Shown here piece by piece: positions 10,501 to 21,500 of a stretch of DNA of 46,272 nt. This DNA comes from Lactifluus volemus (taxonomy: Eukaryota > Basidiomycota > Agaricomycetes > Russulales > Russulaceae). The notes below the pieces were generated by a model. It saw nothing but the letters and a program-made list of their open reading frames with translations. It was not told the DNA's origin and searched no databases. The DNA lies in the NCBI GenBank assembly GCA_022376515.1, contig WTXI01000287.1, positions 1-46,272 on the forward strand. The letters are read 5' to 3'. Within the stretch, counting starts at the first letter, position 1, and every line of letters begins with the position of its first letter. The translations under genes were made by a program, and so were the position numbers.

Positions 10501-13010
10501 TCGCAGCGAAAAGCTGTCCCATTACAGACCGAAATAGAACTTGTGCTTCATCCGGTTTGAAGTACGCTTCGAGAACTTCTTCATATAACTTGTCTAACGG
10601 ATCTTGTCCACTGCGATCTCGGGGAGTGTCCCAACAAGCGATGAACACACTTTTTCTTGCTAAAGCCAAAGCTAGCAGGAGGGCTATTTATGAACCCGCA
10701 TGCAACAGCTGCCCATTGAAACAGGCCCTCTGCCGCTTTCGCTAGATCACCCCATCGCTTTTGAATACGTCTGGTGGGAGCTCCTTCTGAAGGTACACCC
10801 CGATATCTTGCTCTATCTTGAGAGCCAGTTCGGCATCATCCATGTAAAGCGTATTGATGGACGAGGCTTTGACAAACGCAGGCTCGATGCCATCTTCAGG
10901 CCTGGACGTGACGAGTATCCGGAATTCGGATGGAAGCTCGACAAGGTGCTCGGCGAGAAATGAATGTAATCCATTTTTGCCGATTGCGTCCCCACTCTCA
11001 TCCAAGGCATCGATAACTATAAGAATTGGACAGGGAAGTGGCAGGTTCTTGAGCGGTTCCACGAGGAGGTTTTCGAAAAGTGTACGATAGTCTCGGGTAC
11101 CACGAAGAGAGGATTTATCCTTGATGACCTCTCCAAGGGTGTGTTTGTACTCAGGAATGCGATCGGAGAGATCACGAGCGATTGTCGTGAAGAGCATGTA
11201 AGCCTCATCTTTGGACTGTTCCTTGCGCAAAAAGGCGGAGTATGAACCGAGACATTTGCCTTCGAAACGACGTGCAATCTCATGTGCAATCGAAGATTTT
11301 CCTGTTCCCGCTTGGCCGAGAAGAACGAGCCCAAGATCAGATTTGGGATTCTCGACCCACTTGACGATGAAGTGCAAAAAGTCTTCACGCGTGCCTGGAA
11401 GACATCGCTTCTCGTCGCCGTATCGCCAGCCTCCCCTATAGGGTAATTCTCCAATTTTTCTGTCTAATTCTGTGTATTGATCATCAGTTCGACGATCTGG
11501 TCTTGAGCTGTCTGAATCGCGCACCAGCGTCTAATGCTTGATTCGACTTATCGTCCTGCATCTCAAGGACAGCAGCCTGAGTGTTGACAACAGCATATGC
11601 GAGGAACGTTTCTCGAAGTCGAACAAGCGTGGCGCGGTACTCTTCGACTTTTCCGTCAACTTTGCCGACCATATTCTTCAAAGCTCGCTTTCCTGAAAGT
11701 CACACGTTCATATTGAGCAACGAGAGAGGTCAAGACGACGCACCGATTTGCACATCCTTCGCATATGACTCGACGAATTCGGCGGATTTGGCGACGCACT
11801 GCAGCATCTCATCGAGGATTTTTACTTGCATGGATCCCGGCTGGATATTCCACAAAATAGCCGCCTCCTTTGCAAATTCAAATGTGTCCCGTATTGCCTC
11901 AAGTAGTGTTCTGACGTTGTCATCACGCCCGACCTGCTGTAGTAAAGTCTGAAAGCGAGGTGAATAAATGCGCCATATTCTCCGAATGGGAAAGGAGGCG
12001 CACCTGAGGAATAAATGAGAGCAGAGCCCAAGCCGTCTTCGCATATGGGCTGAGCTGAAGAGCGCAAGTTATCTCAGCACTGGATAAGACCTTTTCTAAA
12101 GCATACCTCTGCGATTGGACCGACGACGTCGATTACACACTTGACTTTTTCAACAGCATTACTCCATGTCTTCATCGTTTCAAAAGCCTTCTCAGCGCCA
12201 TCGAGCATATTTGACATATCCGTCTGGCTGTCTGGTACTGCTCCCACAGAGGGACCGCCCTCGATGGGAAGGTTACTCGTTTGGGGTAGAAGAGCGGGAT
12301 CTGCTGCGCGTTGCATGGGATCATTGTCGGTTTGAACAGTAGGATGCGCAGCACCTCCTTCAGCGATAGGATTTCCCGGATCGACCGGTGTACTAGTAAG
12401 GATTGGGGAATTGACTACCGCAGTCATAGATGAACTCCCGATTGCTGATACAGTGATCCTTAAGGAAGGTGTAACAAGTTCCGTCGGACGTCCGTCAGCA
12501 TTGTCGAAAATAACATCAAGTTCTATATGTAGGATGCTCAGCCAGACACATGGGTATATTTTTGAAATAAGAAACGAACCGCGTTGGGATTCGCAGGCTA
12601 ACTCCTGACTTCCAACGAGGATGTCTTTCCGTGTGGTCCTTTTCGCATAAAGACATATAGTAACACGAGATTGTGGTCGTACAGTACTGCAGGAGACTCA
12701 GATGTTAGCAAGAATGAAGATACGACATTTCCCACAATGTGTTGACGGTCTCGTTCCATTCTACGCGCTGCGCCACGCTCCGCACAGATCGTGTCTGCCA
12801 TATCCTGTCGCCGTCTGTAAATGTGGCGTAAAATATCCTTTTCTTCCCAAGGAAGGTCTTGAGACGGGGAAGATTGTGCACTCTAAGGACTGGCAAGGGC
12901 AAGCAATTTAGTATATATCAGAGCACAGTCATGAAATACGTACTGGTCACCTGGAGTCGGGTTGAGCTCAGTTGCATTTCACTGACCTGAGAACGGCTGA
13001 TGTTTGACAT
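7546..13010 (-). pseudogene. C2-NACHT-WD40 NLR-like receptor, frameshifted
   Basis: Exons: 13010-12944, 12889-12736, 12686-12580, 12522-12107, 12054-12004, 11948-11744, 11692-11525, 11469-9945, 9885-7546; the first seven join in phase. Starting at MSNISRSQ, a C2-like domain spans residues 20-115 (LRVHNLPRLKTF ... WNET ... YAKRTTRKDILVGSQE). A helical region follows, then a NACHT NTPase with Walker A GQAGTGKSS near residue 440 and Walker B ILIVIDALDE near 537. WD40 repeats and a conserved tail (LLLWIPALHRP, LDFSKFVHG) end the protein. Such STAND proteins act in fungal non-self recognition and heterokaryon incompatibility, with WD40 repeats sensing ligand. Three 1-nt frame changes break the NACHT/helical part (about 10766, 10622 and 10190), and six more break the WD40 array, so no full protein can be made. 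Assembly error is the alternative, but see the shared indel in the findings. Confidence 0.85.
7825..9660 (-). repeat. WD40 array, 14 units of 129 bp
   Basis: Fourteen units of 43 codons are recognisable from the recurring SVAFSPDG...IASAS...[20 protein letters not shown]. Unit anchors (GAGAATGC or variant) sit at 7946, 8075, 8204, 8333, 8461, 8590, 8718, 8847, 8976, 9105, 9232, 9361, 9488 and 9617. Spacing is 129 bp, except 128 at two steps and 127 at two others, which is where the frame is lost. Units are nearly identical at DNA level, implying recent homogenisation. Variation concentrates in a few codons: the residue after IASAS (R, Y, D, S, L), DETI/DNTI/DKTI, and the residue after GHT. 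Confidence 0.9.
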
Positions 13011-14100
13011 TCTGGAGATTTGAGGACCTGAGGTGTAGTAATGGTGAATGTTTGACGGAGAACTGAGTGACAAGTTGATGCGGATGCCTTATCGTGTCCA
13101 TACCAGGAAGGACATTACATACAAGTGCTTGAGCGGCTGCGCCACCTGCACCGCTAATTCGGACAAATAAGGGAGGATTAGTAAGCAGCCATCCGCGTCA
13201 ACCGCTACAGAGAAAGCAAAACAGAATGAAGTGGAAAAAAATGTGGCAAAGCTTGAGATTCAAGACAAAGGAAACCAAAACCCCCCCCAAAAAAAAAGTC
13301 AAAAGAGGAAACACATAGCAACGATGCTCGCAAGGTGGGTTCACGCCCGTGGGAATATTAGGATTTCCTGTAATTTTATACTACAGTACAGTAATTGGAA
13401 TTATTAATAAGTTCATTTTTACCATTTGCTTGTCTTATTGTAGCAGTTAGTCGCTGGCGGTTCTCTGGGATAACGCCCTCTGAGTCAAGTTTCAACACCC
13501 ACACATTTGTGCACCCTCTGCCCCGACTGATTCACTGCATCAATGATTCGTTGAATCTCAGGATCAGACCGTGATACCGTTGTATTCGAAACGCGTGAAA
13601 AGTAAAGCGAGGGAAACCGCAGCTGCAAATGCAGGTACTACTGACGTAAATTGATCCGCTCGAATTGACCTATCACACCCGCCGACATGATGAGCGTTTC
13701 CGAAGAAGAAGAGTAGGATGGAGGCTAATTTGGGGATGAGGAGAACATCAGTCGCGCGGGCCATCGCCCAGGCATCCGAGACCTTGACAACCCGACGTAA
13801 CTGTTATTAACGACGAGTGCACGTGCGGGATCCGTGGTTTGTTTCAAGACGTCTTTGGACACCTGGCGCGAAAGAAGGGGCAGAACGAATGATTACTGTA
13901 AAAGAAAACAATGGAGTCCATTTTCGCCGTCGCCGCCCCCACCCCCATTAGTAACTTACCTCTTTTATCTACTAGAACAACACAAATAGGCATTTGCCAC
14001 CTCCGAGTCTAACGCCAAAGCACCAAGTTTTGACACCGACTTGATGACATCCGTTCACTGCAAGTTCCTCTCGGCCGAAAGCCTCAGCAAAGGCTGGGCA
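13011..14100. other. Intergenic, upstream of the NLR gene
   Basis: This 1.1-kb stretch holds the presumed NLR promoter. It contains a C8A9 homopolymer junction near 13281 and no frame I can support as a gene. A 66-codon minus frame at 13564-13764 begins with ATG and has hydrophobic segments, but has no partner exon or family match. Confidence 0.5.
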
Positions 14101-14109
14101 AAATCTTCA

Positions 14110-14640
14110 CTTTGAGAGGGATGTCCATCCAGTGCCAGTATCCGTCGTTCTCGGGACAACCGCGTACGAGTCCAGTTGTTTTTCGGGGTCACACTTAATC
14201 ACTCTAGTCTGATTTCGCTTTTGTCGTGGAGACATCAGGGGAGCACACAGTAGATGAGGATTGAGGCTGAAATCCACCAACAAAAACCAAGTTTCACTCT
14301 CAATTTCAGTCAATTCTTCTACTGTCTACTCCCCCATTCTACTCTGGTTTCACCGGGTAGCTGGTTGCGATGGAGAGTTGAGAATGTTCTAACAGTATTT
14401 TTTTTGACGGACCATCACTTCAAGAATCGCGGTGGACATACGACCCACGACCCGAGGAATAATTTGTTAAATCGACCAGAAGGCATTCCAGCTCCGTCAA
14501 CACACCTCCACCCTTTCCGACGTGCCCAGGCAAAGTATATAGAATTAAATCAACCGACAAGGTAAGACGTGAAAGTCAGGGTCCCTTTCCCTCGCTATTC
14601 TTCTGACTTCAAGGCAGCATCCTCCGAAGGGGGCCGTCGC
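14110..14640. repeat. Duplicated block, copy A
   Basis: It shares long diverged identity with 17340-17665 (for example CCATCCAGTGCCAGTA, then TTTCACCGGGTAGC, then GACGGWCCATCACTTCAAGAA). Its right part (14515-14640) matches 20450-20595 (GGCAAAGYATATA, GACTTCAAGGCAGCA, CCTCCGAAGGGGGCCG). Copy B is therefore split in two by the RBM5-like gene. The right edge overlaps the last codons of the membrane-protein gene. Confidence 0.75.
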
Positions 14641-15480
14641 TCTGGGCCCTTCGCCTGGACACTTGAGTTTTCGGGTTGGCGCTATCTGCGCTCCTTCTAT
14701 TGCTAGCCTGGTTTTCCCAGGGCTGTGTGTGAGCCGGCTCAGCTTGTTCGGCTTCGTCCCGTTTCTTGCCCGATATGAGTCTGCGGACGAAACGGATGAG
14801 AGGTAAGAGCATGATTCCTGCTTGGTACGACTCGGATGACGGAATTTGTATTTCGGATATCAATGTTGGCGACAACCGTGCGACGACGCATACAATGCAG
14901 GCTATCAGAGAGATAGTACCTATTATACTCAGCAGGTGAATTGGGGCGTATGGGCATGGGCGACGTACGATGCCACTTTAACCAGCGAACTGAGCGGGTG
15001 ATTGGGGTAACGATGGGGGTGATTGAGAAGAAGAGACTGATACGGCCCAATGCCGATATCGGGTGCCCTGTGGTAAATGACGGCGGATTGGGGGAATCCG
15101 AGTCTTGCCAGAGGTACGCGAATACAGTGACTCCAAAGACGATGAAAAATACAAGTAGCGAGGTGATTATTATTAGAGACGTTGGAGGGTCAAGGGTCAC
15201 TGGTGTGTTCGGCAAAAGTACGACTTTTATATGATACCAAACAACGGGAAATTCCCTTGAAAAGTGAACCGGGATTTTGGTTTTTCGCTGGGACTGACCG
15301 GTAACGCGGACCCTCAACCTGTGGCGTGTCACGGTTCAGGTGAACTTGTACGGTTCGTTTATTCAACCTTAGCACATGTTTGATCGGTTCGTACAGCCTC
15401 AAATTGAACGCAGGAACGCAAGTGAGAGCCACTCTGACAAGAGAAGAGTATAAAGAAATCCAATAAATAATTGATGGCAT
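14609..15480 (-). CDS. Small multi-pass membrane protein, family not recognised
   Basis: Three exons, 15480-15299, 15255-14969 and 14919-14609, join in phase to 780 nt and 259 residues (MPSIIYWISL...). Introns are 43 nt (GTCAGT donor) and 49 nt (GTACGT donor, branch CTGAG). A strong transmembrane segment lies at about residues 88-110 (SLIIITSLLVFFIVFGV), with weaker hydrophobic segments near 129-146 (ISLFFSITPIVTPI) and 157-171 (ISLIACIVCVV). The C-terminus is basic and Arg-rich, ending GPLRRMLP. The clean frame and splice signals support a real gene; its job is unknown. The last codons recur at 20563-20590 (GPLRRVLP and stop) although the gene body is missing there. The N-terminal exon is the least secure part. 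Confidence 0.55.
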
Positions 15481-15489
15481 CGGGTATCA

Positions 15490-15925
15490 TGTGAACCTGT
15501 GTATGTCACATTGCTCAGATAAATCAGATCGTCCAAGCAGACCCGGTCCCACGACCGGGTCCATGGAATTTTGACGGATTTTGAATTGTTTGTTTCAGAA
15601 CGTTCGTGATGTACGGTAGCGGTACGGAGCTGGAGGGGGCATACGCACGTCGTGTGTGTGTGTAGGGAGGGGGGGTGATGAAAGCGGTGTTAATAGGTTG
15701 ATGATGGTAGATGCGTATAAGAGAAGGGAACCATGAGATGTGCGATGCGAGGGGTGTGTAGTACAGAGACACAGAGAAAAAAGAAAACGAAAGTCTGTGG
15801 TTTAGATGTGCGGGAAGAGAATGAAGCGAAAAGGCGCGGGGGAACGTAAAGGTATTATATATCGTTTCGTGATATGACTTGAGACGTTAGGGTGGAAAAG
15901 GGAATATAGGCGGAAGAATCGACAG
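15490..15925. repeat. Duplicated flank sequence, copy A
   Basis: Segments match both 20628-20850 (GTGTATGTCACATT, CAGATMGATCAGATCGTCCA) and the DNA 3' of the kinase gene at 32965-33260 (GGTAGCGGTACGGAGCT, GATAGATGCGTATAAGAG-like, AAGGCGCGGGG, GTAAGGTATTAT). A GT microsatellite lies near 15646-15662. It looks like dispersed copies of one flanking region rather than a gene. Confidence 0.7.
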
Positions 15926-16430
15926 CCACTTGTATCAAGTCACGATCACCTCAGTCTGGGGTGATCTCTGCCCCGAGAGTCTTGCAACTTCCCAACAGCC
16001 AGGAAGCTGCAATTATGACTGGGAGAGTGGCCAATACCCAATCAGTGGTCTTGGCCTGAGACTGTGGAACAAATGGGCATCAAACAGGATCCCAATCACA
16101 AGTGCCTACTTGAGGAGCATGGGAACACAAAGCACGTCGCTCAGGGCAAGCGATACTTCCAGGTTCTCTGTGACACGAAAATTCCAGCAGGGAAAACAGA
16201 CCGGGTTGGTAGCAGATGGTGCACCATTGTCGGTCTTTCGGCCTCAGCAAAGGCTCGGCTAGTGCTACCACCACAATGCAGTGACTGTGAGGTGACTGCG
16301 ATTTCGCTGTGAGAGCAGGCAGGAACGGATGAAGTGGAGAGGCAATTGTGGAAGGAAGAGGGGTGGGGGAAGGGTGGTGTGGCGAGGCGCATGCAGAAAG
16401 GAGGTGAGAGGAGAAACAGCGACAGGAGGT
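15926..16430. other. Intergenic, no supported gene
   Basis: Two overlapping plus frames (15930-16262 and 16064-16312) lack splice support and family features. GCCTCAGCAAAGGCTSGGC at about 16240 recurs near 14082, another sign of local duplication. Confidence 0.4.
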
Positions 16431-16915
16431 GGGAATGGACACTGTGATGAGGTACAGCAGCGCTCGAACAGCAGGGAGCGATCAGAGGACCAAGGAGGGT
16501 GGAGGGAGGCGGGAATGGACGATGTGGCGAGGCACAGCGGCGTGCATGTGGCGGAAGGAAGAGGATGGAGGAATAGGAGGGCGGAGCGGGCAGGATTCAC
16601 GGGTATGGCAAGGCACAGCAATACGCACACGAAAAGGAGGCAACAGGAGCTACAGGGGGGTGGAACAAGCAGGAATAGACGCTGTCATGAGGCACGGCAG
16701 CACTTGCGCAGCAGGAAAGCGATCAGAGGAGCAGGGAGGCGGAGGGTTGCAGGAATGGACGCTGTGATTAGGTGCAGCAGTGCACACACGGCAAGGAGGC
16801 GAGAGGAGCAACAGGAGGGCGGGGGAGGTGGGGATGGACGATGTCGCAAGGCATAGCGGCATGCATGCGGCGGAAGGAAGAGGATGGAGGAGGTAGCTCC
16901 TCTCTTCACTGCGGC
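16431..16915. repeat. 80-bp minisatellite with 320-bp higher order
   Basis: The anchor GGRATGGACG (or variant) recurs at 16431, 16511, 16591, 16671, 16751 and 16831, exactly 80 bp apart, with a degenerate seventh unit near 16911. Units four apart are most alike. The 16511 and 16831 units share CGGAAGGAAGAGGATGGAGG; the 16431 and 16751 units share the CTGTGATKAGGT context. The strand is purine-rich (G and A). Because 80 is not a multiple of three, the long frames crossing it are chance, not protein. Confidence 0.85.
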
Positions 16916-17339
16916 TTGACGCGTGTGGCGTGATGCAGCGCGGGGGAGCAGGGAGCAGGGAAGAGGAGGCGGGAAAGCACGTGTGGCGGGGCGCAGCGGC
17001 GTGCGCACGCAAAGAAGTAGGCGAGTAAGGACCCCAGAGAGTACCAGCATACCGGAAAAGGTGGAACGGAACACGAGAAACACGTCATTTTGTGATACTT
17101 TTTGGGAGCTATCATGGCGAGGCTGGAAGGCTGCGTAGGCGGGAGGTCAAACGCTCAAGCGCCGTTGTGCGCCTCATGTCTTCTTTTGGAACAGGCGCAC
17201 TGATTCTATCGTGGATGAATGGGACCAGATGGCTGAGAAGGCTGACATGGGAGGGTGAGTCGAAATGACCAACGTTGAACGTAAATCGGCGGTAACCGGT
17301 GACTGGCTAAGTGGATCGGCCCGGTAGGTAGTACAATAA
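16916..17339. other. Intergenic, no supported gene
   Basis: GC-rich DNA right of the minisatellite. It still contains scattered unit-like words such as GTGTGGCGNGGCGCAGCGG near 16981, then ordinary sequence. No gene or RNA seen. Confidence 0.4.
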
Positions 17340-17665
17340 ATCCGACTCCTTGTCCATCCAGTGCCAGTAACCGTGTCATTCTCGCGGACGAGGTACGAGT
17401 CCAGTTGTTTTGGGAGTCACACTTTATCACTGTCTGATTTCGCTTTTATCGTGGAGACACTTTATTCTGGTTTCACCGGGTAGCTTGTTGCGATGGAGAG
17501 TTGAGAAGGTTCTGATATGCTTTTTTTTGGACGGTCCATCACTTCAAGAATGGCGGTTGGGTGTAAGCCCCACAAGGTATGGGTATTATGAAGGTGGCTG
17601 ACATACGACCCGGGAATAATTTACGTTAAATTGTTCAGAAGGCGTTTCAGCACCGTCGACACACT
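17340..17665. repeat. Duplicated block, copy B left half
   Basis: It matches 14120-14490 with small indels, sharing GAGTCCAGTTGTTTT, CTGATTTCGCTTTT and TTGCGATGGAGAGTTGAGAA. Identity ends near 17667, where RBM5-like coding sequence begins, so the duplication breakpoint lies at the truncated 5' end of that gene. Confidence 0.75.
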
Positions 17666-17666
17666 C

Positions 17667-20226
17667 GTCGCGAGTGATCCCAGTCCACATGTTATCTTTC
17701 TTGGCCTTGACATTGGCTTCACGGAATCCGACGTTCGTCTCTTTGTGCCTAGTTTACACTTCGTTGGCGTCAACCCTCATCATGACTTATAGCTCCATAC
17801 CTTTTTGACTGGTCAAGGTTGCTCCATAGAGACGGTCACGATTATCCGAGAGAGATCAACAGGCACTTTCCCGTCACTTGCATCTTTCCTGGACATTTGC
17901 ATTGACGATTCCCTTGTCGCTTTGTCCCCGTCGTCTTCACAGGCCAGTCCAAAGGCTTTGGTTTTGCCCAATTTGCCTCTATCGAGGCCGCACGAGCCTT
18001 TGTGGACCCACAGTTTCCCTTCATTCAAGTTCCCCCTCCGGCCTCGCATGGCGCATCTACCACCACCGCGTTTTACAAGGCTCTCAAGACTGGTGGGACG
18101 CACACCGGACGATGTGTTAAAATCGATTATTCTCAGAGCGCAAATCCGAACGCCGGGGGTCGTTCTGGTCGTCTCGCAAACGCGAATGACGGCACACGCG
18201 ATATTGGCAACTCCCCAGCCTCCATTCTCCTTTTCCGCGGCTTAGACCCCTTGTCCGGACCTCAAGCAATCGAGTTGGCGATGAGGACGTCGTCTGGTCC
18301 TCACAAAGAAAGCGCAAAGGGTATGAAAAGGATCATCCTTATCAAAGACAAAACCACGCTGGCAAGTTGGGGATTTGCCTTTGTCGAGTTTGTTGATGTT
18401 CAGGTATTGTCCTACTCATCCCGTCTTTCCCGACGCCTTTTGATACCCCAATCCAATCCATCCCCACAGGCTGCCTCGGCGGTTTTAGCTGCAACCATGT
18501 CGCCCCAAATTCACCCCAATGGCTTTCGTATCTCCGACCGCCCGGTCGCAACTTCGTTTGCTCATCCGTACTCCTTTCAACCGATCTCTGACCCAATTAT
18601 GAGAGACGATGCTTGCCTTCCTTCATCTATCACCCTCGGTGGCGTTGAAGATCAATGGGTTCGATACTGGGACGAAGGAGCTACCACTGCGAAGCTGGAG
18701 TATGAGGTAGAAGCTCCAACGCAACAAGTCGCTCCTACAAAGGAGAAAGAAAAGAAGAAGAAAGGTCCTATACTGTCCTACGTTGTCAGGCGTGATTCTG
18801 ATCTTTTGACTTCAGCCGTGGATGTTGCATCTACAACTCCTGCGGAGGCTGCTGCGTTGCCTGTCTCCGACAAGCCTGCGACCTTAAGCTTCAAGGGTGG
18901 CAGCAAACCGACGAATTTGACCGGTGTGTCGCTTTCAACGTCATTCAGTTACACGTCTAAATTTCTGGCAGGTACTCCAGCTTCCAATACCCCAGCTACT
19001 TCGACACTTGGATTCTCTATGACGGAAGAAGGGGATTCCGAAGGTGCCGAAGAAGACCTGAGCCGCCTCTAATGAAGATCCCAAGGGTTTGTCTCATCCG
19101 AGATATGAAGAACGTTCTTTCTGGACATGTATATTAATGGTTCGTGCGCAGTTGCCGCAGCCAAGAAAGTGGCTCCTTTGATTGCCAGCAAAAAGGTGCG
19201 CCATCTTCGAGTGCTTGGCAGTGATTCTCTAAACGATCTACATTACAGACGGCGAATAACATCTCAAAGTGGAACCAAGTACAAGAAGTGTTGAGTACGG
19301 GCCACTCCACTTCAAGCACTCCTGAAGTGATTGATATCATCCTAAACATGCTATTGATGGATTTCTGACCCTCGAATTCAGGTTGCTGCGCCCACAAACG
19401 TCGCAGCGTCGGATGCAAGGACAATTTCCCCTCCAGCGACGCTTCCTGAGGAAGTGGAATTCGAATTCTCCGATTTAGTCAAGCTTGCCTGCCTGTTGTG
19501 CGCGCGGCAGTTCAAGACAATTGAACAGCTCAAGAAGCATGATAAAGAGTCGGACCTACACAAGGTTTTTAGTCCTCGTCGCCGTGCACGACCAGTGTTA
19601 ATAGAAAGCAGCGAAATTTCAAAGACGCGAATTTACGAGACATCGCTCGGGGAAAGGCTAAGGCCGCTCAGGCTGCTGCAGAGACGAACAGCTCCCAAGC
19701 TTCCGCACCAAATTATCGTGATCGGGCCTCGGAGCGACGCATCATGCACAACCAACCGGACGTCCCACTACCCGAAGGCGTGGAGGATAAACGCAAGCCG
19801 AGGCGCGCCGCAGAGGGTCCAGCTCGGCCCCCAACACCGCCGCCGCCGCCTGTGAATCCGGGACAAGACGAGAGCAATGTGGGAAATAAGCTCTTGAGAC
19901 TGATGGGATGGAAAGAAGGCACTGGCCTAGGAGTTGATGACGATGGCCGCGTTGACCTCGTGTATGTCCCTATTCCGATCTCCGTAGCCGCTTATGGTTA
20001 AACGGATGGGCATCCGTTTTCAGACAGACAGCTATATACGCCTCCGGTGTTGGTCTTGGCGCGAGCAAAGGCAAGCAGGTAGGAAAGTATCAAGAAGGTT
20101 ACGCCGGGTATGTCAACATGGTGAAGGATTCGGTGAGCACCCCTCTGGCTCCATGCTGGCGCAGGTCCTATCCTTGATCACTTACTTTCGCACTGTATAC
20201 AGGCGCGGGAGCGATACGAGGGTTGA
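17667..20226 (+). pseudogene. RBM5/RBM10-like splicing factor, 5'-truncated and frameshifted
   Basis: Exons read: 17667-17744, 17793-17862, 17943-18403, 18470-19086, 19152-19195, 19249-19326, 19382-19564, 19609-19961, 20024-20132, 20203-20226. They encode RRM1 (HVIFLGLDIGFTESDVRLF ... KGFGFAQF), RRM2 (ASILLFRGLDPLSG ... WGFAFVEFVDVQ), a C2H2 finger (CLLCARQFKTIEQLKKHDKE) and a C-terminal G-patch (GNKLLRLMGWKEGTGLG). That order is diagnostic of RBM5/RBM10 proteins, which act in 3' splice-site recognition by the spliceosome. Three defects are seen. No ATG or N-terminal region exists before RRM1, because the frame runs into duplicated block DNA. The intron after RERST starts with GC instead of GT (17863). 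One extra base near 19060 shifts the frame before the zinc finger. Probably a partial duplicate; the intact parent would lie elsewhere. Confidence 0.8.
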
Positions 20227-20227
20227 A

Positions 20228-20355
20228 TGTCGTGTCCAACCACAATAGAGAGGATGACAGCTCGGTGCGGTAGCAGGATTCTCTAAAGGTAAGGAGGTGC
20301 GCCACTCCGCCGGCGAGCGAGTTTCGAGGTCCTATCATCACAGAATTTGACGCTC
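20228..20355. repeat. Duplicated 3' flank of the RBM5-like gene
   Basis: This sequence recurs at 25450-25580. Shared words include CCAACCACAATAGAGAGG, AAGGAGGTGCGCCAC and TCATCACAGAAT. The second copy lies at the edge of the decayed kinase copy with no RBM5-like coding DNA beside it. Confidence 0.75.
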
Positions 20356-20449
20356 TCCTTTAAGTTGCCACCCCCAGAACCTTCTCGTTGACCACCCCCA
20401 GACACAAACTCTCCTGCACTGCCCCAATCCAGCTACCATCTTGAAACCT

Positions 20450-21500
20450 GGCCGGGCAAAGCATATACGTGAGTATGAAGAGAACGAGGGAATTAAATCG
20501 ACCGGCAAGGTAAGATGTGAAAGTCAAGGTCCTGTCAAATTTCTCTCGCTTTTCGTCTGACTTCAAGGCAGCACCCTCCGAAGGGGGCCGCGGAACGGAG
20601 GTGGGGCCACTTCCGACAAGATGGGAGTGTGTATGTCACATTTCTCAGATAGATCAGATCGTCCACGCGGACCAAGACGGGGACCCAGGTCGCACACCCC
20701 CGGACCTAGTTCCAGCAGGCGGAACTTTGATGAAATTCCAAATTGCTTGTTTCGGAGTGTACAGTGAGCGGTACAGGTTGGAGGGGACATAGTTACCCAT
20801 GTGTGTGTGGGGGGATGAAAGGGGTGTTACTGTAATAGTTGATTGGGCGCTATGAAACAAACTAACCACGTAACGTACGATGCGCGTCTGTGTAATCAAA
20901 GAGTAGAATAAAATAAAATAAAATAAAAGTCCGTGGTTCAATCTCGATTCCACTGAGCACCACAACCGCACCAACCCAAAGCACGGAAAAGCATAACGCA
21001 GAACAGCCACTGAAGCACCCCAACTGAAGCTACTGAAGCCTGAGTCAGGTCTAATAGGGTTAAGCTTTCCCATCATCCATTAAAGTTCTATGTGGCGGAC
21101 TTGTCCTTTTTTGTGCTGCCTTACATCATTCACTCAAGCCAAATGTTTGACGTTTTGGTTTGTTTTCATTTCCCCAGAAAGTCCGACAATCGTAATACTT
21201 AATTACACTGCTAATTCGTAATTGGTACAGTACGGAGGGGGCATAAATATGCACGTGTGTGTGTGGGGGTGACTACAGAGACAGAGAGGAGAAAAAACAA
21301 AACAAAAAGTCCATGTTTTAAATGTGTGGGAAGAGATTAAAGCAAAAAGGCGCGGGGAAAGTAAGGTATTGTGTATCTTTCGTGATGTGACTTAGATATG
21401 GGGAGGTATCGACGCCGCTTGTATCATACAAAACAAGACTCCAAAAATTGGATGGTAAAAAAGTGATATGCATACAACAGAGAGTAACAGAAGAACGGAG
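20450..21500. repeat. Duplicated block copy B right half and kinase 3' flank
   Basis: 20450-20595 repeats 14515-14640, including the last codons of the membrane-protein gene. 20628-20850 repeats 15497-15720. 20930-21500 repeats 32720-33360, the DNA 3' of the intact kinase (GTCCGTGGTTCAATCTCGA, TTGTGCTGCCTTACATCATT, ATTGGATGGTAAAAAAGTGA). An AAAAT microsatellite lies at about 20908-20930. The membrane-protein gene body present between the same two blocks in copy A is deleted here. Confidence 0.75.

Noticed and set aside
10742..10768. A small intron to rescue the first NACHT frame change
   Set aside because: The only GT...AG span in phase range is about 27 nt, and a longer 57-nt choice gives the wrong phase, so a frameshift is the better reading.
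13564..13764. 66-aa minus frame with hydrophobic segments
   Set aside because: It begins with ATG, but I found no partner exon or recognisable family; likely chance.
15930..16312. Two overlapping plus frames between the duplicated flank and the minisatellite
   Set aside because: Neither shows splice-supported extension or domain motifs, and they compete for the same DNA.
16329..16856. Overlapping Arg/Gly-rich frames of 112-175 aa at the minisatellite
   Set aside because: They run through an 80-bp repeat whose length is not a multiple of three. Composition is set by GA-rich DNA, with no start context or splicing.
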